From NCBI GenBank assembly GCA_021234155.1, contig JAJEKV010000011.1:17252677-17316676 (forward strand): 64,000 bases of DNA, written 5' to 3'. Each line of letters begins with the position of its first letter. The first letter of the stretch is position 1. The translations under genes and the position numbers were made by a program. Shown here in pieces: positions 55,326 through 64,000 of this stretch. The DNA comes from Isoetes taiwanensis (lineage: Eukaryota; Streptophyta; Lycopodiopsida; Isoetales; Isoetaceae). Under the pieces are notes generated by a model that worked only from the letters and a program-made list of their open reading frames with translations, was not told the DNA's origin and did no database searches.

Positions 55326-57640
55326 GGTGTGAAGCCCAGAGGACGGGTGAGCAGCTGATGGGGACAGCGTAAGCAAATGTGTCTAATCCCAGCCCTGAAT
55401 GTGGATCACTTAGCCTCTGGCGTATGGGCACGTTGAAACCGCATGATTCACCAGGGTAGAGCACAGCCCAGATCGGTATAGGTTAGGTGTCATTAATGGA
55501 ACATGGTAAGCCTATCTTCGATGGGTATAGAAGCCCCCGAGTCGCGTTTGAATGCACACGCTCCTTTGCTTCCACCCTCTGGCATGACAAAATGACATAT
55601 ACGTGAATTGACACTTTTTACATCATTAATATCACTACAGACATTCATAAATAGAATTTGCAGTTCAACTGAAAATCACCACAGACATTCATAAATAGAA
55701 TTTATGGTTCAACTGAAAATCACCACAGACATTCATATTAAAATAGAATTTAATTCAACTGAAATTATGAGTTTATAATTTGATGAAGATGATGAAGGAG
55801 GATATTTTCATGTTGGACAAGATTATAATTTAGATGGCAATCTTATGCTTATAGATTTTGGCATAATTTCTTCTATTATGAAGTTCTAAAGTAATAATTT
55901 ATTTGGGTATTTTATTATTTCGAATTCTCAAATTTTTTTCGTAAGTAATATCTAGGTGTTTGTGGATATCTTTATAGATTGAAAGAAAAGAGTATAAATC
56001 TCTACTAGATTGATCTTTATGATGTTAATGAAGTCATTACTAAGTGTGCTTGTATAGTATTTGATGGCATGGGTTTAAACTTGTACTATATTGAGGATGT
56101 GTTTCATCTCCTATATATACACAAGAAATGTTGTAGATATTTGGTCTTACAATATAGTAACACCATTTTCATTCATTTTTGTCAATGTTCTAATAAATTT
56201 TGAATCGTGAACTTGAAATTTTGTAATGGTATAGTGGAATGTTTTTATACTAAATGTATAAAATATGTAACTTTCACAACTATCTATATAAGACAATTAA
56301 CAATTTAAAATCAACATATCAAGAGACCATCCACTTGGGTAGAAGAACTTTATACAAGTAATTGACATGTAATGGAATTATCGATCCAGATTATTCAACA
56401 TTGAAACCTTTGATTTATGTGATCAATTTTTGTAATGACAGAGTTATAAATTTTATATACTTCTTGCTTTAAAATGCATGAAAATCGTTAAGTTTCATAT
56501 GTATGATATTGAAAATCAAAATCACTCAACCATTTTCTGGAATTCATATTTGATTGGCAAGAACAACAAAGGTATCTTGATCAGAAACTTCATTGATCAA
56601 GCTAAAGTTTGATAAAATAAGATTTTAAAATTTCTTATTGATCTGTTTCACAGTAATATTCCAATTCCTTTTGAGCATTTAGTGGTCAAGAAAGAAGGGG
56701 ACTCTACCAAAGATCTGTACTATGCCATTCTCAACTACATAAATCAAATTTACTGGAATAATAGTAATTTAACTTGGCATTTAAGTTTAAGGTTAAGTAT
56801 GCTTACAAGTTTCTTGTGAAAGATCATACTATGAGCATGCACTCCAAGACGACGTTTATGAGGACATATGCAATATAAATCTTTTATATCTATGAGATTT
56901 AGATTATTTTTTTTTCAAAACTTATCTATGCCCCATATGTTTGTCTTCTGTAGAAACATAGGATCTTTTTAATGTTTATGGTCTAAATGGACTATTGATA
57001 TTTCTTCTCAAGTCCCAATCTTGATTTCCAAATTGAGGGCAATGACAAGGATTTCTTCATACCCATTCACCCAAGACATTGGAGCGTTTACATCCTTCTT
57101 TGGAGAATTTAAAAAGCAAGAAATGAATTGGTCTTCAATAAAAAAATGATTTGGCCTATGATATTTTTTAGATTCATAAAACTTACTCATAATTGTCTAA
57201 TGACTGCAGGAAATATGCTCATATTGAACAAGCAGATAGTTTGACCAAAGAAGAACTTTAAGGAAATGCAAAATGGGCATCAACCTTTCTTACTAGAACA
57301 AACTCTCTCCATTTTGTAGAAGATCACTGCTCCTGCAGATCCGAGTGTGAATTGATTTGTTAAACCAAGGACTCCTCAAACAAATATAACTTTGCAAAAT
57401 CTAGAATCTGTCGTTGTCTTTATTGTGACTTAACCAAAGTCACTAAAAGTTGCAAAATCTAGACTCTGCCCTTGTCTTTATTGTGACTTAACCAAAGTCA
57501 CTAAAAGGCTAGACCCACTTGAGTTAGTGGATATTGAAGACCTCGAAGACTGGACGTTTCTCAGCAACAATATTAAGATAGTAATTTTTATGTCTAAGTT
57601 TTTTCATCAAGCTACCTCTCAAGAGAATCTATTTCATGAT
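55326..57640. other. AT-rich region without recognisable genes
   Basis: No family found on either strand apart from a tandem repeat at 55,635-55,760. 57,375-57,510 holds a roughly 70-bp imperfect direct repeat (GCAAAATCTAGA.TCTG, TTATTGTGACTTAACCAAAG). Weak copia-like phrases between 55,990 and 57,250 were considered, but there is no motif to support them. Confidence 0.6.
55635..55760. repeat. Three-copy ~49-bp tandem repeat
   Basis: Units start CACAGACATTCATAAATAGAA and end TTCAACTGAAAATCAC. The third copy carries an ATTAAA insertion. Simple tandem DNA of unknown origin. Confidence 0.85.
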
Positions 57641-57654
57641 TTTAGCTTTTTTCG

Positions 57655-57790
57655 GGTTGTGGACTAGTGGTAGGATTTTAAACTATACCCAAAGTCACAG
57701 GTTCGAGTATGACCAACATCGGTCTAGTAATTAGAACTTTAAATCCATTACCCCGAGGTCACAGGTTCAAGATTGAGACTCCATGGATAG
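57655..57790 (+). mobile_element. Tandem pair of tRNA-like SINE promoter units
   Basis: Two about 60-bp units follow each other: GGACTAGTGG...CACAGGTTCGAGT (B box 57,700-57,708) and GGTCTAGTAA...CACAGGTTCAAGA (57,763-57,771). Both have A-box and B-box spacing like the SINE at 39,165. The unit lies immediately 5' of the LINE ORF1 region and could supply pol III promoter sequence, or it may be a chance neighbour. Confidence 0.55.
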
Positions 57791-57819
57791 ATATTAATCA
57801 TACCAGGCATGTTCAGACC

Positions 57820-58270
57820 ATTGAGAATCTAGTTTCATTTGCGGTATTGGGCTACTTCATAGGGTACATATTGGACACAAGGAGGTTTAGCTCTTGGCTT
57901 GCTGGACATCTGAGGCGGATTGGTTTGCCCATGTATCAGTCTTTGAAATTCCTACCAAATAATTTCTTCATAATCATGTTTGAGGCTGAGTCTTCCGTGC
58001 GGCAATTGGTTAGTCGGGGGGTGGATACTTTGGGTGAATCATATGTCTTTGTATCGAGATTATACTCCCGGCAATGTCCACCCGGTTCTTTGACATTGGT
58101 TAAAATCCCGTGTTGGTTCCGTGATTCGGGATCTTCCTCCCGATCTCGATGGTGCCCGATTTTTTGGTTTCTATGGCTAATGGCACGGGTGTATATTTGG
58201 CTCATTCTATTAATGCGTGTCCCCAAGATCTGTGTTGCTTTGCCTGCTTTGCAGCCTGTGCCCACTTCTC
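57820..58270 (+). pseudogene. LINE ORF1, DUF4283-like gag domain
   Basis: LVSFAVLGYFIGY, WLAGHLRRIG, LKFLPNNFFIIMFEAESSVRQL and VFVSRLYS are readable in the main frame (57,709-58,590). Continuing in the next frame are a VWxQVPDLP-like segment, ACPQDLC and CFAACAH. DUF4283 is the common ORF1 domain of plant L1 elements and probably binds the element's RNA. The main frame beyond 58,270 becomes Gly/Val-rich and unlike protein. One or two frameshifts near 58,075-58,120 break the gene. Confidence 0.65.
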
Positions 58271-58949
58271 TTCCAGTGCGTAGTGGTCCCTGGCATTTTC
58301 TCTTTCGATTGAAGCTTTTGAATGGCTCTGAGATCCGACGGATGTTTCCATCTATTGTGCTACTATCTGATCCTGTTGATGATCCTGCTGGTGCTGGTGA
58401 TGTGGTAGGGGTTGTGGGTGCTTACGCAGGGGCCCGGGATTCCTCTCTTCCTGAGGCAACTGACGGAGGACTCCATGGTGCAAATGAATGGAGTTGGACG
58501 AGGTGGTGGTGTGGTTGGGAGAGGTGGTGTGGGACGCCAGGCCGGGCAGGCTTGTGCCGGGCCGGGCCGCCCATTGGATGGCGGGGCTAGGGGCGTGGTG
58601 GCTCGGGGAGGGCCGAGATGATTTGGTTGTGGCTAGGTCCGAGGACATGGGCGTGGGAGGGGCTGCTGATCCTGGGCCGGGATGTCCCCTCAGCGGTATG
58701 TCTTGGCGTGAGGTGGGCTGGAGCAGCCCGGGTTGGAGGTAGAGACTAGTGTGGCCCATGACTCTATGGAGGTGCTCGGGGACTTCCAACACGCGGTTGG
58801 AAGTGGAATGTCACTTAGAGATTGTGGGTCACATTGCCGTGATTAATCCTCTAGCTCTAGATGATGACTCGTGGAGTGGGCTGATGGCCGGTGGGTAGGC
58901 ATGTGGGGCTGGACACTTCTCCTCCCGGGATGAATAGGTCGATCCTCCG

Positions 58950-59650
58950 GTTTGGAATGTGCGGGGTGCGGTCCTCTAGTAGTAAGAGGGCCCGTGTTTC
59001 TTTGGCACTTCGGCTAGATAAGGCCCCGATATTGTTTGCATTCGGGAGCATAAGTGTCACTGAGGGTGATATGTCCGTGCTCATGAATATGGTTGGTAGG
59101 CGGTTGGCTCTATTGCTTCTTCTTCCCGGGCGGACTAGTGGGAGTACTCTTATTGCTTGGAGGATGGATGTGCAGTGTCACGCACTCTGCAGTGAGCACG
59201 TGTTTGGCCGGTGGGCAATAATTAAGTGGTTGGAGGGAGGGCGGGAGTGGGGATTGTTAATGTTTATGCCCCTAATCAGCCTTCTCGTGGGGGTGGCCAC
59301 AATCCGGAATAAGTTAAGCGAGCCCTTGGTGGATTGCGGGTTGCTTGGTTGCCGTTAGGGGACTTCAATATGGTAGAGCCAGTAGAGGATCGCCTGCTCA
59401 GTTGGAACCCGTGTTGTGCATGGGTTTGAGAGGGACCAAAGTGGTCTCGTTTGTTGCGTGATTTGGCCTTGGTTGAGGTCCCCGGAGACTTGTCTTTCAC
59501 CTATTGTAACAGTATTGATTGGATTGCCGCGGGCGTATGCTAGGCATGACCGGTGCTATGCTTCCCCATGCGCACTGGATGGTGTGCCCTCTTTGCGTCG
59601 TAGTAACATTTTGTCTACCTCCATTTCTGATCATTACCCTCAGGTTTTGT
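58950..59650 (+). pseudogene. LINE AP-type endonuclease domain, broken
   Basis: Fragments in several frames: a GMCGVRSSSSKRARVSLALR start (equivalent to the N-V-R-G opening of AP-like endonucleases), KADI-like sequence near 59,020, VNVYAPNQPS-like sequence near 59,250-59,285, a GDFNMVE-like segment near 59,360, and DLALVEVPGDLSFTYCN near 59,460-59,515. Their order fits the nicking endonuclease of L1-type LINEs. At least three frame changes; not functional as read. Confidence 0.6.
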
Positions 59651-60059
59651 CCAGTCAGGGTGCGGTTGCCTCTCGGCCCTCTAGGACGGTGTTCCGTTTG
59701 AACACCCCTACGGGCCGATGCGGATTTTCGGCCAAAGGTGCGAGTTGTGGCTTGATACCTTTTCATCTTTGAAGGGTATGTCTGGTATGGTGACTGCGTT
59801 GGCCAGGGTGAAGCATTTTGCCAAGGTCTTTGGTAGGCAGCGTGTGCAGCAGGAGCGGCAGGAGTTGCATGGTCTCTATCAGGAGTTGGAGAAGATTCGG
59901 GCGCAGCCTTCTGATGGCATTAGGGAGAATGCAGTGTTACAACGTATTGTTGCTCTGGAGCAGGTTAAAATGCAGGAGGCGCGTGTGAAGGCGGCCCTTA
60001 CCTGGTTGAAGGAGGGGGACACAAGTTCGCCGGTGTTGTTCTTGAGCTCTGGCTAGGCG

Positions 60060-61200
60060 TGGGCGATATCAAAGATCTATGGCGTCCCTTGCTTTGCCTG
60101 ATGGCCGGACTTTGGAGGATCCCGCTGATTTGCAGAGGTATGTGCATGCTCATTTCTCAGGGTTTTTCGCACATCGCTCTCTTCCCTATGAGCAGGAGAT
60201 GCAGGAGCTTGTTTTGGGGGCTGTCAAGCCATCTATTCTGCCTCACCAGCGTGAGACCTTGGAGCAGGAGCTCTCCAGAGAGAATTTAGCGGAGGCATGT
60301 ATGTGCATGGCCAAGGATAAATATCCTAGGCTGGATGGCATCCCTGTGGAGTTCTTTCAGACTTATTGGGAGTGGGCTGGTGAGTCTGTGTACCGGTGTA
60401 TCTTGGGTTCTTTGCAGTCTTCTCAAATGGATAGGATCTTGAATACGCATGCATTTCCTTGATTCCTAAGGTTAGCGACCTTCTACTATTAATGATTGGA
60501 GGCCTATCTCCTTGTTGTCCTCTCAGGTACAAGATTATTGCGAAAGCCCCGGCAGAGAAGTTGAAGCGGTGTTGACTTCTTCCATTAGTAAGGTGTACGG
60601 GTTTGTTCCTGGGAGGAACATTTTGTCTAATGTTGCCGCAGCTTATGAGGGCCTTTATTGGGCCAGGAGAACAGGTCAAGGCATTGCCTATCTTAAGCTT
60701 GACTTTGCCAAAGCTTACGATAGTGTTCGTTGGGGAGTTCTTATGCGCCATGATGTTAGCGTTGGGGTCACGGGTCCACGCTTTACGTGAGACGATCCAT
60801 GAAGCTACATAGGTTAGCACGAGGCTACGGTGGTGTGCGGGGGGTGAACCCCTCCCGCCTTTTTCTCCTTAGGCGAGGGGTGCGTCGGGTGCCCTTTGGT
60901 GCCGTTTTTGTTTACGATTGTGGCGGAGGCAATCGCCTCGATTGTTTTGGGCTGCAGTGGAGGAGGGGGTGGTGGATGGGCTTGGATGCAAGATGGTAGC
61001 AGCCAGATTATTAACCGGTTTTGCCGATGACACTTTCCTCTTCTTGGTGGCAGAAGAGAGGAATTTGCGGAATGTGAAGGGTTTGCTAGATACTTTCTCC
61101 TTGGCCTCGGGCATTCTTCTGAATTGGGGTAAATGCTCTGCACTATGGGCCCAGCTAACTCCACTTCCCCCTTGTTTGGCTCTATTCCCTTGGAAGGTGC
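60060..61200 (+). pseudogene. LINE reverse transcriptase, broken
   Basis: 60,079-60,460 reads ALPDGRTLEDPADLQRYVHAHF, MAKDKYPRLDGIPVEFFQTYW. After a gap come YGFVPGRNILSNVAAAYEGLYWA and LKLDFAKAYDSVRWG (60,598-60,740; motif A). 61,000-61,130 reads LLTGFADDTFLFL (catalytic A-DD), then LASGILLNWGKCS. The motif B' region between 60,780 and 61,000 is scrambled. The match to plant L1 RT is clear, but frames change at least three times. Confidence 0.8.
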
Positions 61201-62840
61201 TTCCGTGTAATGTGTGTACTAAGTCGTTGGGTATTCCCTTTGGAGGGATGTTTCCATGGGGAGGGTGTGGGATGAGATTTTGCGGGGGGTTGAAACACCC
61301 TCAATTGGTGGAAGGGCGACAAGTTGTCCATGGCGGTGTAGGATCACTATTGCCAAGTCAGTACTTTGTAGCACCCATGTGTATACAGCATCTGCGATGT
61401 TAGCTCCTGAGGGTAAGATACAAGCTTTGGATAAGATTGTTCGAAATTTTGTGTGGGGCGGGGATGATGAAGGGGCGGTTGTTAAAGTGGCTTGGTGGAA
61501 GTGTCTCCGCCCCCGGGAGGATGGGGGTTTGGCCATTCTGGATTTGGCACTGCATAGTAAGGTGTTGGTCTCCAAGTTTGTTTGGAGCATTCGGGGATGG
61601 AGCATCTTCTCACAGTGCGGGTATTTGTTGTTGCGATCTCTTCGCCATTGTGTGGCGTTTGGGAAGCCGTTCATGCATGTGGAGTTGCCCCGGGCCTTTG
61701 TTGTATACATGCATCCCCTTTTCTCTGTGGGGGTGTTGCGGGCTTGGGATCATGTCGCGTGTGCTCTTCCAGCTAGATTATGCCTCGGTTTATCACCACT
61801 CTTCTCCTTTCTTGTGGGTTCCTCTACCTCCCGCAAGACTTGCCCTTGGTCGCCACTGTGCATGCTCTCGGGCCGCAGCCCGATTGGAGGCGAAGCTGGC
61901 GGCTTACCTTGGAGGATTGGTATTGGGGTGGTCGGGGCTAGCTTCGTGGGAGTTCTTTTCGAAGCTCGCTACCGAGAGGCGATGAAGTGGCGAGGGGAGT
62001 ATTCCGCTACACATACCTATAGTCCCTCGGGATGATGTGGTGGTGCAGTTTGGAAGGTTCATCAGGATGTTGTGTCTTCTTGTTTTGTGTGGTCTTGTTC
62101 TGGGGTGTCGGCTATTCATGACACACTACCCCCTTCGAGCAAGTGTTCTCTGCAGCTTCCGGGTTCTCGATGGCTTCGGTTTGGACGTGGACATGGAGCT
62201 CACTTCCCCCAGAAGGTTAGGGTGCTTCGTGGCAAGTGGTGCCATTTTGTATCGGGGTGAATGCCCTTGTGAGTCGGTTTAGGCGGTGTGTGAGCCCTCT
62301 ACGCCCTTGTTGTGGCCTTCATCATGAGACCGTGGAGCATTTATGCGGTTTTATGCCCTCACTTGCGTCAGCAGGGATTGGGTTAGGGCTGCATTTTCGT
62401 GAGATTGACTAGCCCGCCATTCTTGTCGCTTCATGTGTATCCGGTGCTTGGGTCGCGGCTGCGGCAAAGAAGCCTTGCATCCGTGGCTTGGTTTGGTTGG
62501 TGTGGCTGATTTAGGCGGCGGAGGTTGTGGATCTTCGGGGATTCAAGAACTGCGGCCTCTCGATTCCTCGACTCGGTACAAGCTATTTCAAAGCTTTTAC
62601 GGTGTTCCGGGGATTGGTAGAGGCGGAAGTTTGCCATTTGGCGGGACTTCTTGGGTGTTGTAGATGGTGATGGGTCGGTTTGTGCAGTGATATATTTGCG
62701 CTTTTTCTGTGAGTGTGTTGTGGAGTGTCGAGGTATCGCTGTCTCTTTGGGGCAGTTCTCCTTCCTCCTCACTTGCTTTGTAACATTACCATTCTTTTAA
62801 TATATTGACGACACAGTTCTTCAAAAAAAAAAAAAAAAAA
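61200..62840 (+). pseudogene. LINE C-terminal region, 3' UTR and poly-A
   Basis: SLGIPFGGMFPWG near 61,220 and MLAPEGKIQALDKIVRNFVWGGDDEG, VAWWKCLRPREDGGLAILDL (61,400-61,555) are the usual post-RT segments. A Cys-His rich RRCVSPLRPCC...HHETVEHLCGF near 62,283-62,352 corresponds to zf-RVT. 62,600-62,760 resembles the final W..F..V..F segment. A run of 18 A at 62,824-62,841 ends the element. Confidence 0.75.
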
Positions 62841-62841
62841 G

Positions 62842-63762
62842 ATTGACCATATATAATATACAATCAATTGGAGCAGCTCCCTTGCATAAGATATCACAGA
62901 GGGAGTGAATTTAGATTGGCTTTCTGTGTGATACATGTGAGCTGGATTCAAATTGGCTTCCTGTAATACATGCACTGTTCTAGAAATATCGCGGCCTGGG
63001 GTGGATTCATATTGGCTTCATGTGATACATGTATTGTACAAGAGATGTATGTGATGAATTAATGATATAAGTCCTTTATTAGAAAAGAAGGAGCGCAAGC
63101 ACTATGGATTGCCCCAGTAGCGTGTATTAGTTGGACAATGCATTTGCAAGAGTGTACGATGTGTCATATCACGATAGATAATAATAAGGAATCAATTTAT
63201 TAATACAAGAAATTCATGTACTTCGGATTTTGTTTAATAATGAACCTGTATGGGGTGCAACATGGAAATTTTCTGACGGATGACTTCATGGTGGCATATT
63301 ATTTATAAGTATTATTGTTGTGTGCTAAACATATATATAGCTACCGCATTGTATAAGCTGGGGAGCATCGTATAGGTTCATGTAACGTCACAATTCCAGT
63401 ACAAAGTTAACATCCTAGTTGGATTAGTACAATGACTTAAAGCTTATAATGACCGCTATAAATATTCTTGAATAGCAAATGGTGCGTGAAGCTATTCTTA
63501 AGACCATCAAACACTAGAAAGAAAACAATCTTTCATAAACACCAAGTAGGCTTGTATGGTATTGCAATCTTACCATCTACATCTTTTGATGATGTATATG
63601 TATAAATGTTCAATAAACTATTTTTGTTGGTACAAGAGGAACATTGAGTCGTATTCTTTAGTCCTAGGTTTTTGCGAGTTTGGCCCACAATCCTTTTTTC
63701 CAACTTTGCTGGGAATTTGCCAAATGGAAATTGAGTCACTCCCATTTACCATCTTAGCGACA
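62842..63762. other. Region without recognisable genes
   Basis: AT-rich. A loosely repeated GGATTCA.ATTGGCTTC.TGTGATACATG motif occurs three times at 62,910-63,035. Otherwise nothing supported. Confidence 0.6.
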
Positions 63763-63891
63763 CTATTCCAATTGAACTAGCATGACCTTGTAGTTGCCCA
63801 GCTTGACGCCATTGCCTTTCTTCACCAGCTTGCTGATATTGCCCGCCACTACTTCGACATGTTTTGAAGCAAGATATCCTTGCTTTGGTTC
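63763..63891 (-). CDS. Possible last exon of an unidentified host gene
   Basis: On the minus strand an acceptor (TTTTTTTAACAG) is followed by 42 codons: EPKQGYLASKHVEVVAGN, ISKLVKKGNGVKLGNYKVML, VQLE, stop TAG at 63,763. Composition and the clean splice site look like a real, conserved C-terminal exon, and the surrounding DNA is not repetitive. The upstream exons would lie beyond the window end. I cannot name the family. It could also be a pseudogene exon. Confidence 0.4.
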   Translation of the reverse strand, partial: EPKQGYLASKHVEVVAGNISKLVKKGNGVKLGNYKVMLVQLE

Positions 63892-64000
63892 CTGTTAAAA
63901 AAAGGCGAGAAAAAAGCACCTCCATATTATTTTGTTCTGCATTGAATTTTGTACTCAAATCTTACTATATAGTATACTGAAATGGGCATTTAATGCATTT

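Larger units (their letters stand above)
57800..62840 (+). mobile_element. Near full-length, GC-rich L1-type LINE, frameshifted
   Basis: Order: gag-like ORF1 (57,820-58,590), basic linker, endonuclease (58,950-59,650), RT (60,060-61,200), C-terminal region (61,200-62,700), 3' UTR and poly-A (62,824-62,841). All are on the plus strand, with many frame changes. G+C is clearly higher than in the flanking AT-rich DNA, so this is a different and probably more recent LINE lineage than those at 36,965 and 52,080. Frameshifts make it non-autonomous unless they are sequence errors. Confidence 0.85.

Noticed and set aside
55990-57250. Degenerate copia polyprotein
   Set aside because: A few suggestive phrases, but no RT, integrase or RNase H motif could be anchored.

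Overview
The window looks like nuclear DNA of a land plant with a large, repeat-rich genome. Introns are spliced GT-AG, there are plant-type LINEs with DUF4283-like and zf-RVT-like domains, a Ty3/gypsy-style LTR element primed by tRNA-iMet, tRNA-derived SINEs, and homologues of plant WSS1 and DXS. A fern or other non-flowering lineage is plausible, but nothing here fixes the species. Only one host gene is clearly recognisable, plus one host pseudogene and one possible terminal exon. Nearly everything else is mobile DNA or its debris.

Layout. 1-5,146 is the left copy of a 5.1-kb duplicated block (partner 24,700-29,873). It holds a dead gypsy pol fragment and a minus-strand LINE with a (GGAA)n tail. 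5,147-9,880 shows no recognisable gene. 9,898-11,530 is a decayed DXS copy (plus strand). 12,048-14,240 (minus) is a four-exon WSS1-type DNA-protein-crosslink protease gene whose exon junctions can be read to the base, with one apparent frameshift. 15,047-24,712 is a complete LTR retrotransposon by structure (5-bp target duplication ATCCG, LTRs TG...CA, PBS, PPT), but no gag-pol can be seen inside, so it is a LARD-type non-autonomous element. 29,874-36,250 is AT-rich intergenic DNA with microsatellites, a tandem duplication and a roughly 950-bp element with inverted ends.

36,360-36,815 is an array of hairpins that share a conserved loop but have different, self-complementary stems. Two stems differ only by two compensatory base-pair changes. 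36,965-39,476 is a 5'-truncated LINE carrying a SINE near its 3' end.

39,477-47,935 is the most intact mobile element (minus strand): 2.2-kb direct terminal repeats enclose a 509-aa ORF of unknown type and a ~697-aa reverse transcriptase resembling the Penelope-like group. No integrase, protease, RNase H or GIY-YIG nuclease is visible. The repeats carry their own TATA box and leader ORF. This element and the hairpin array are the best candidates for undescribed systems.

47,957-55,325 holds LINE fragments, including a 0.9-kb direct-repeat pair and a LINE with a (TATTC)n tail. 55,330-57,640 is AT-rich. 57,709-62,840 is a GC-rich, frameshifted but near full-length L1-type LINE (DUF4283-like ORF1, endonuclease, RT, poly-A). 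63,763-63,891 (minus) may be the last exon of a host gene that starts outside the window.

Two themes cut across the window. LINEs and a SINE share a 3' motif (GACGTTAAAA followed by a microsatellite), suggesting shared retrotransposition machinery and microsatellite seeding. In several near-identical repeat pairs the differences cluster at CAG/CTG sites, which may be a consensus-sequence artefact and should temper every frameshift call made here.
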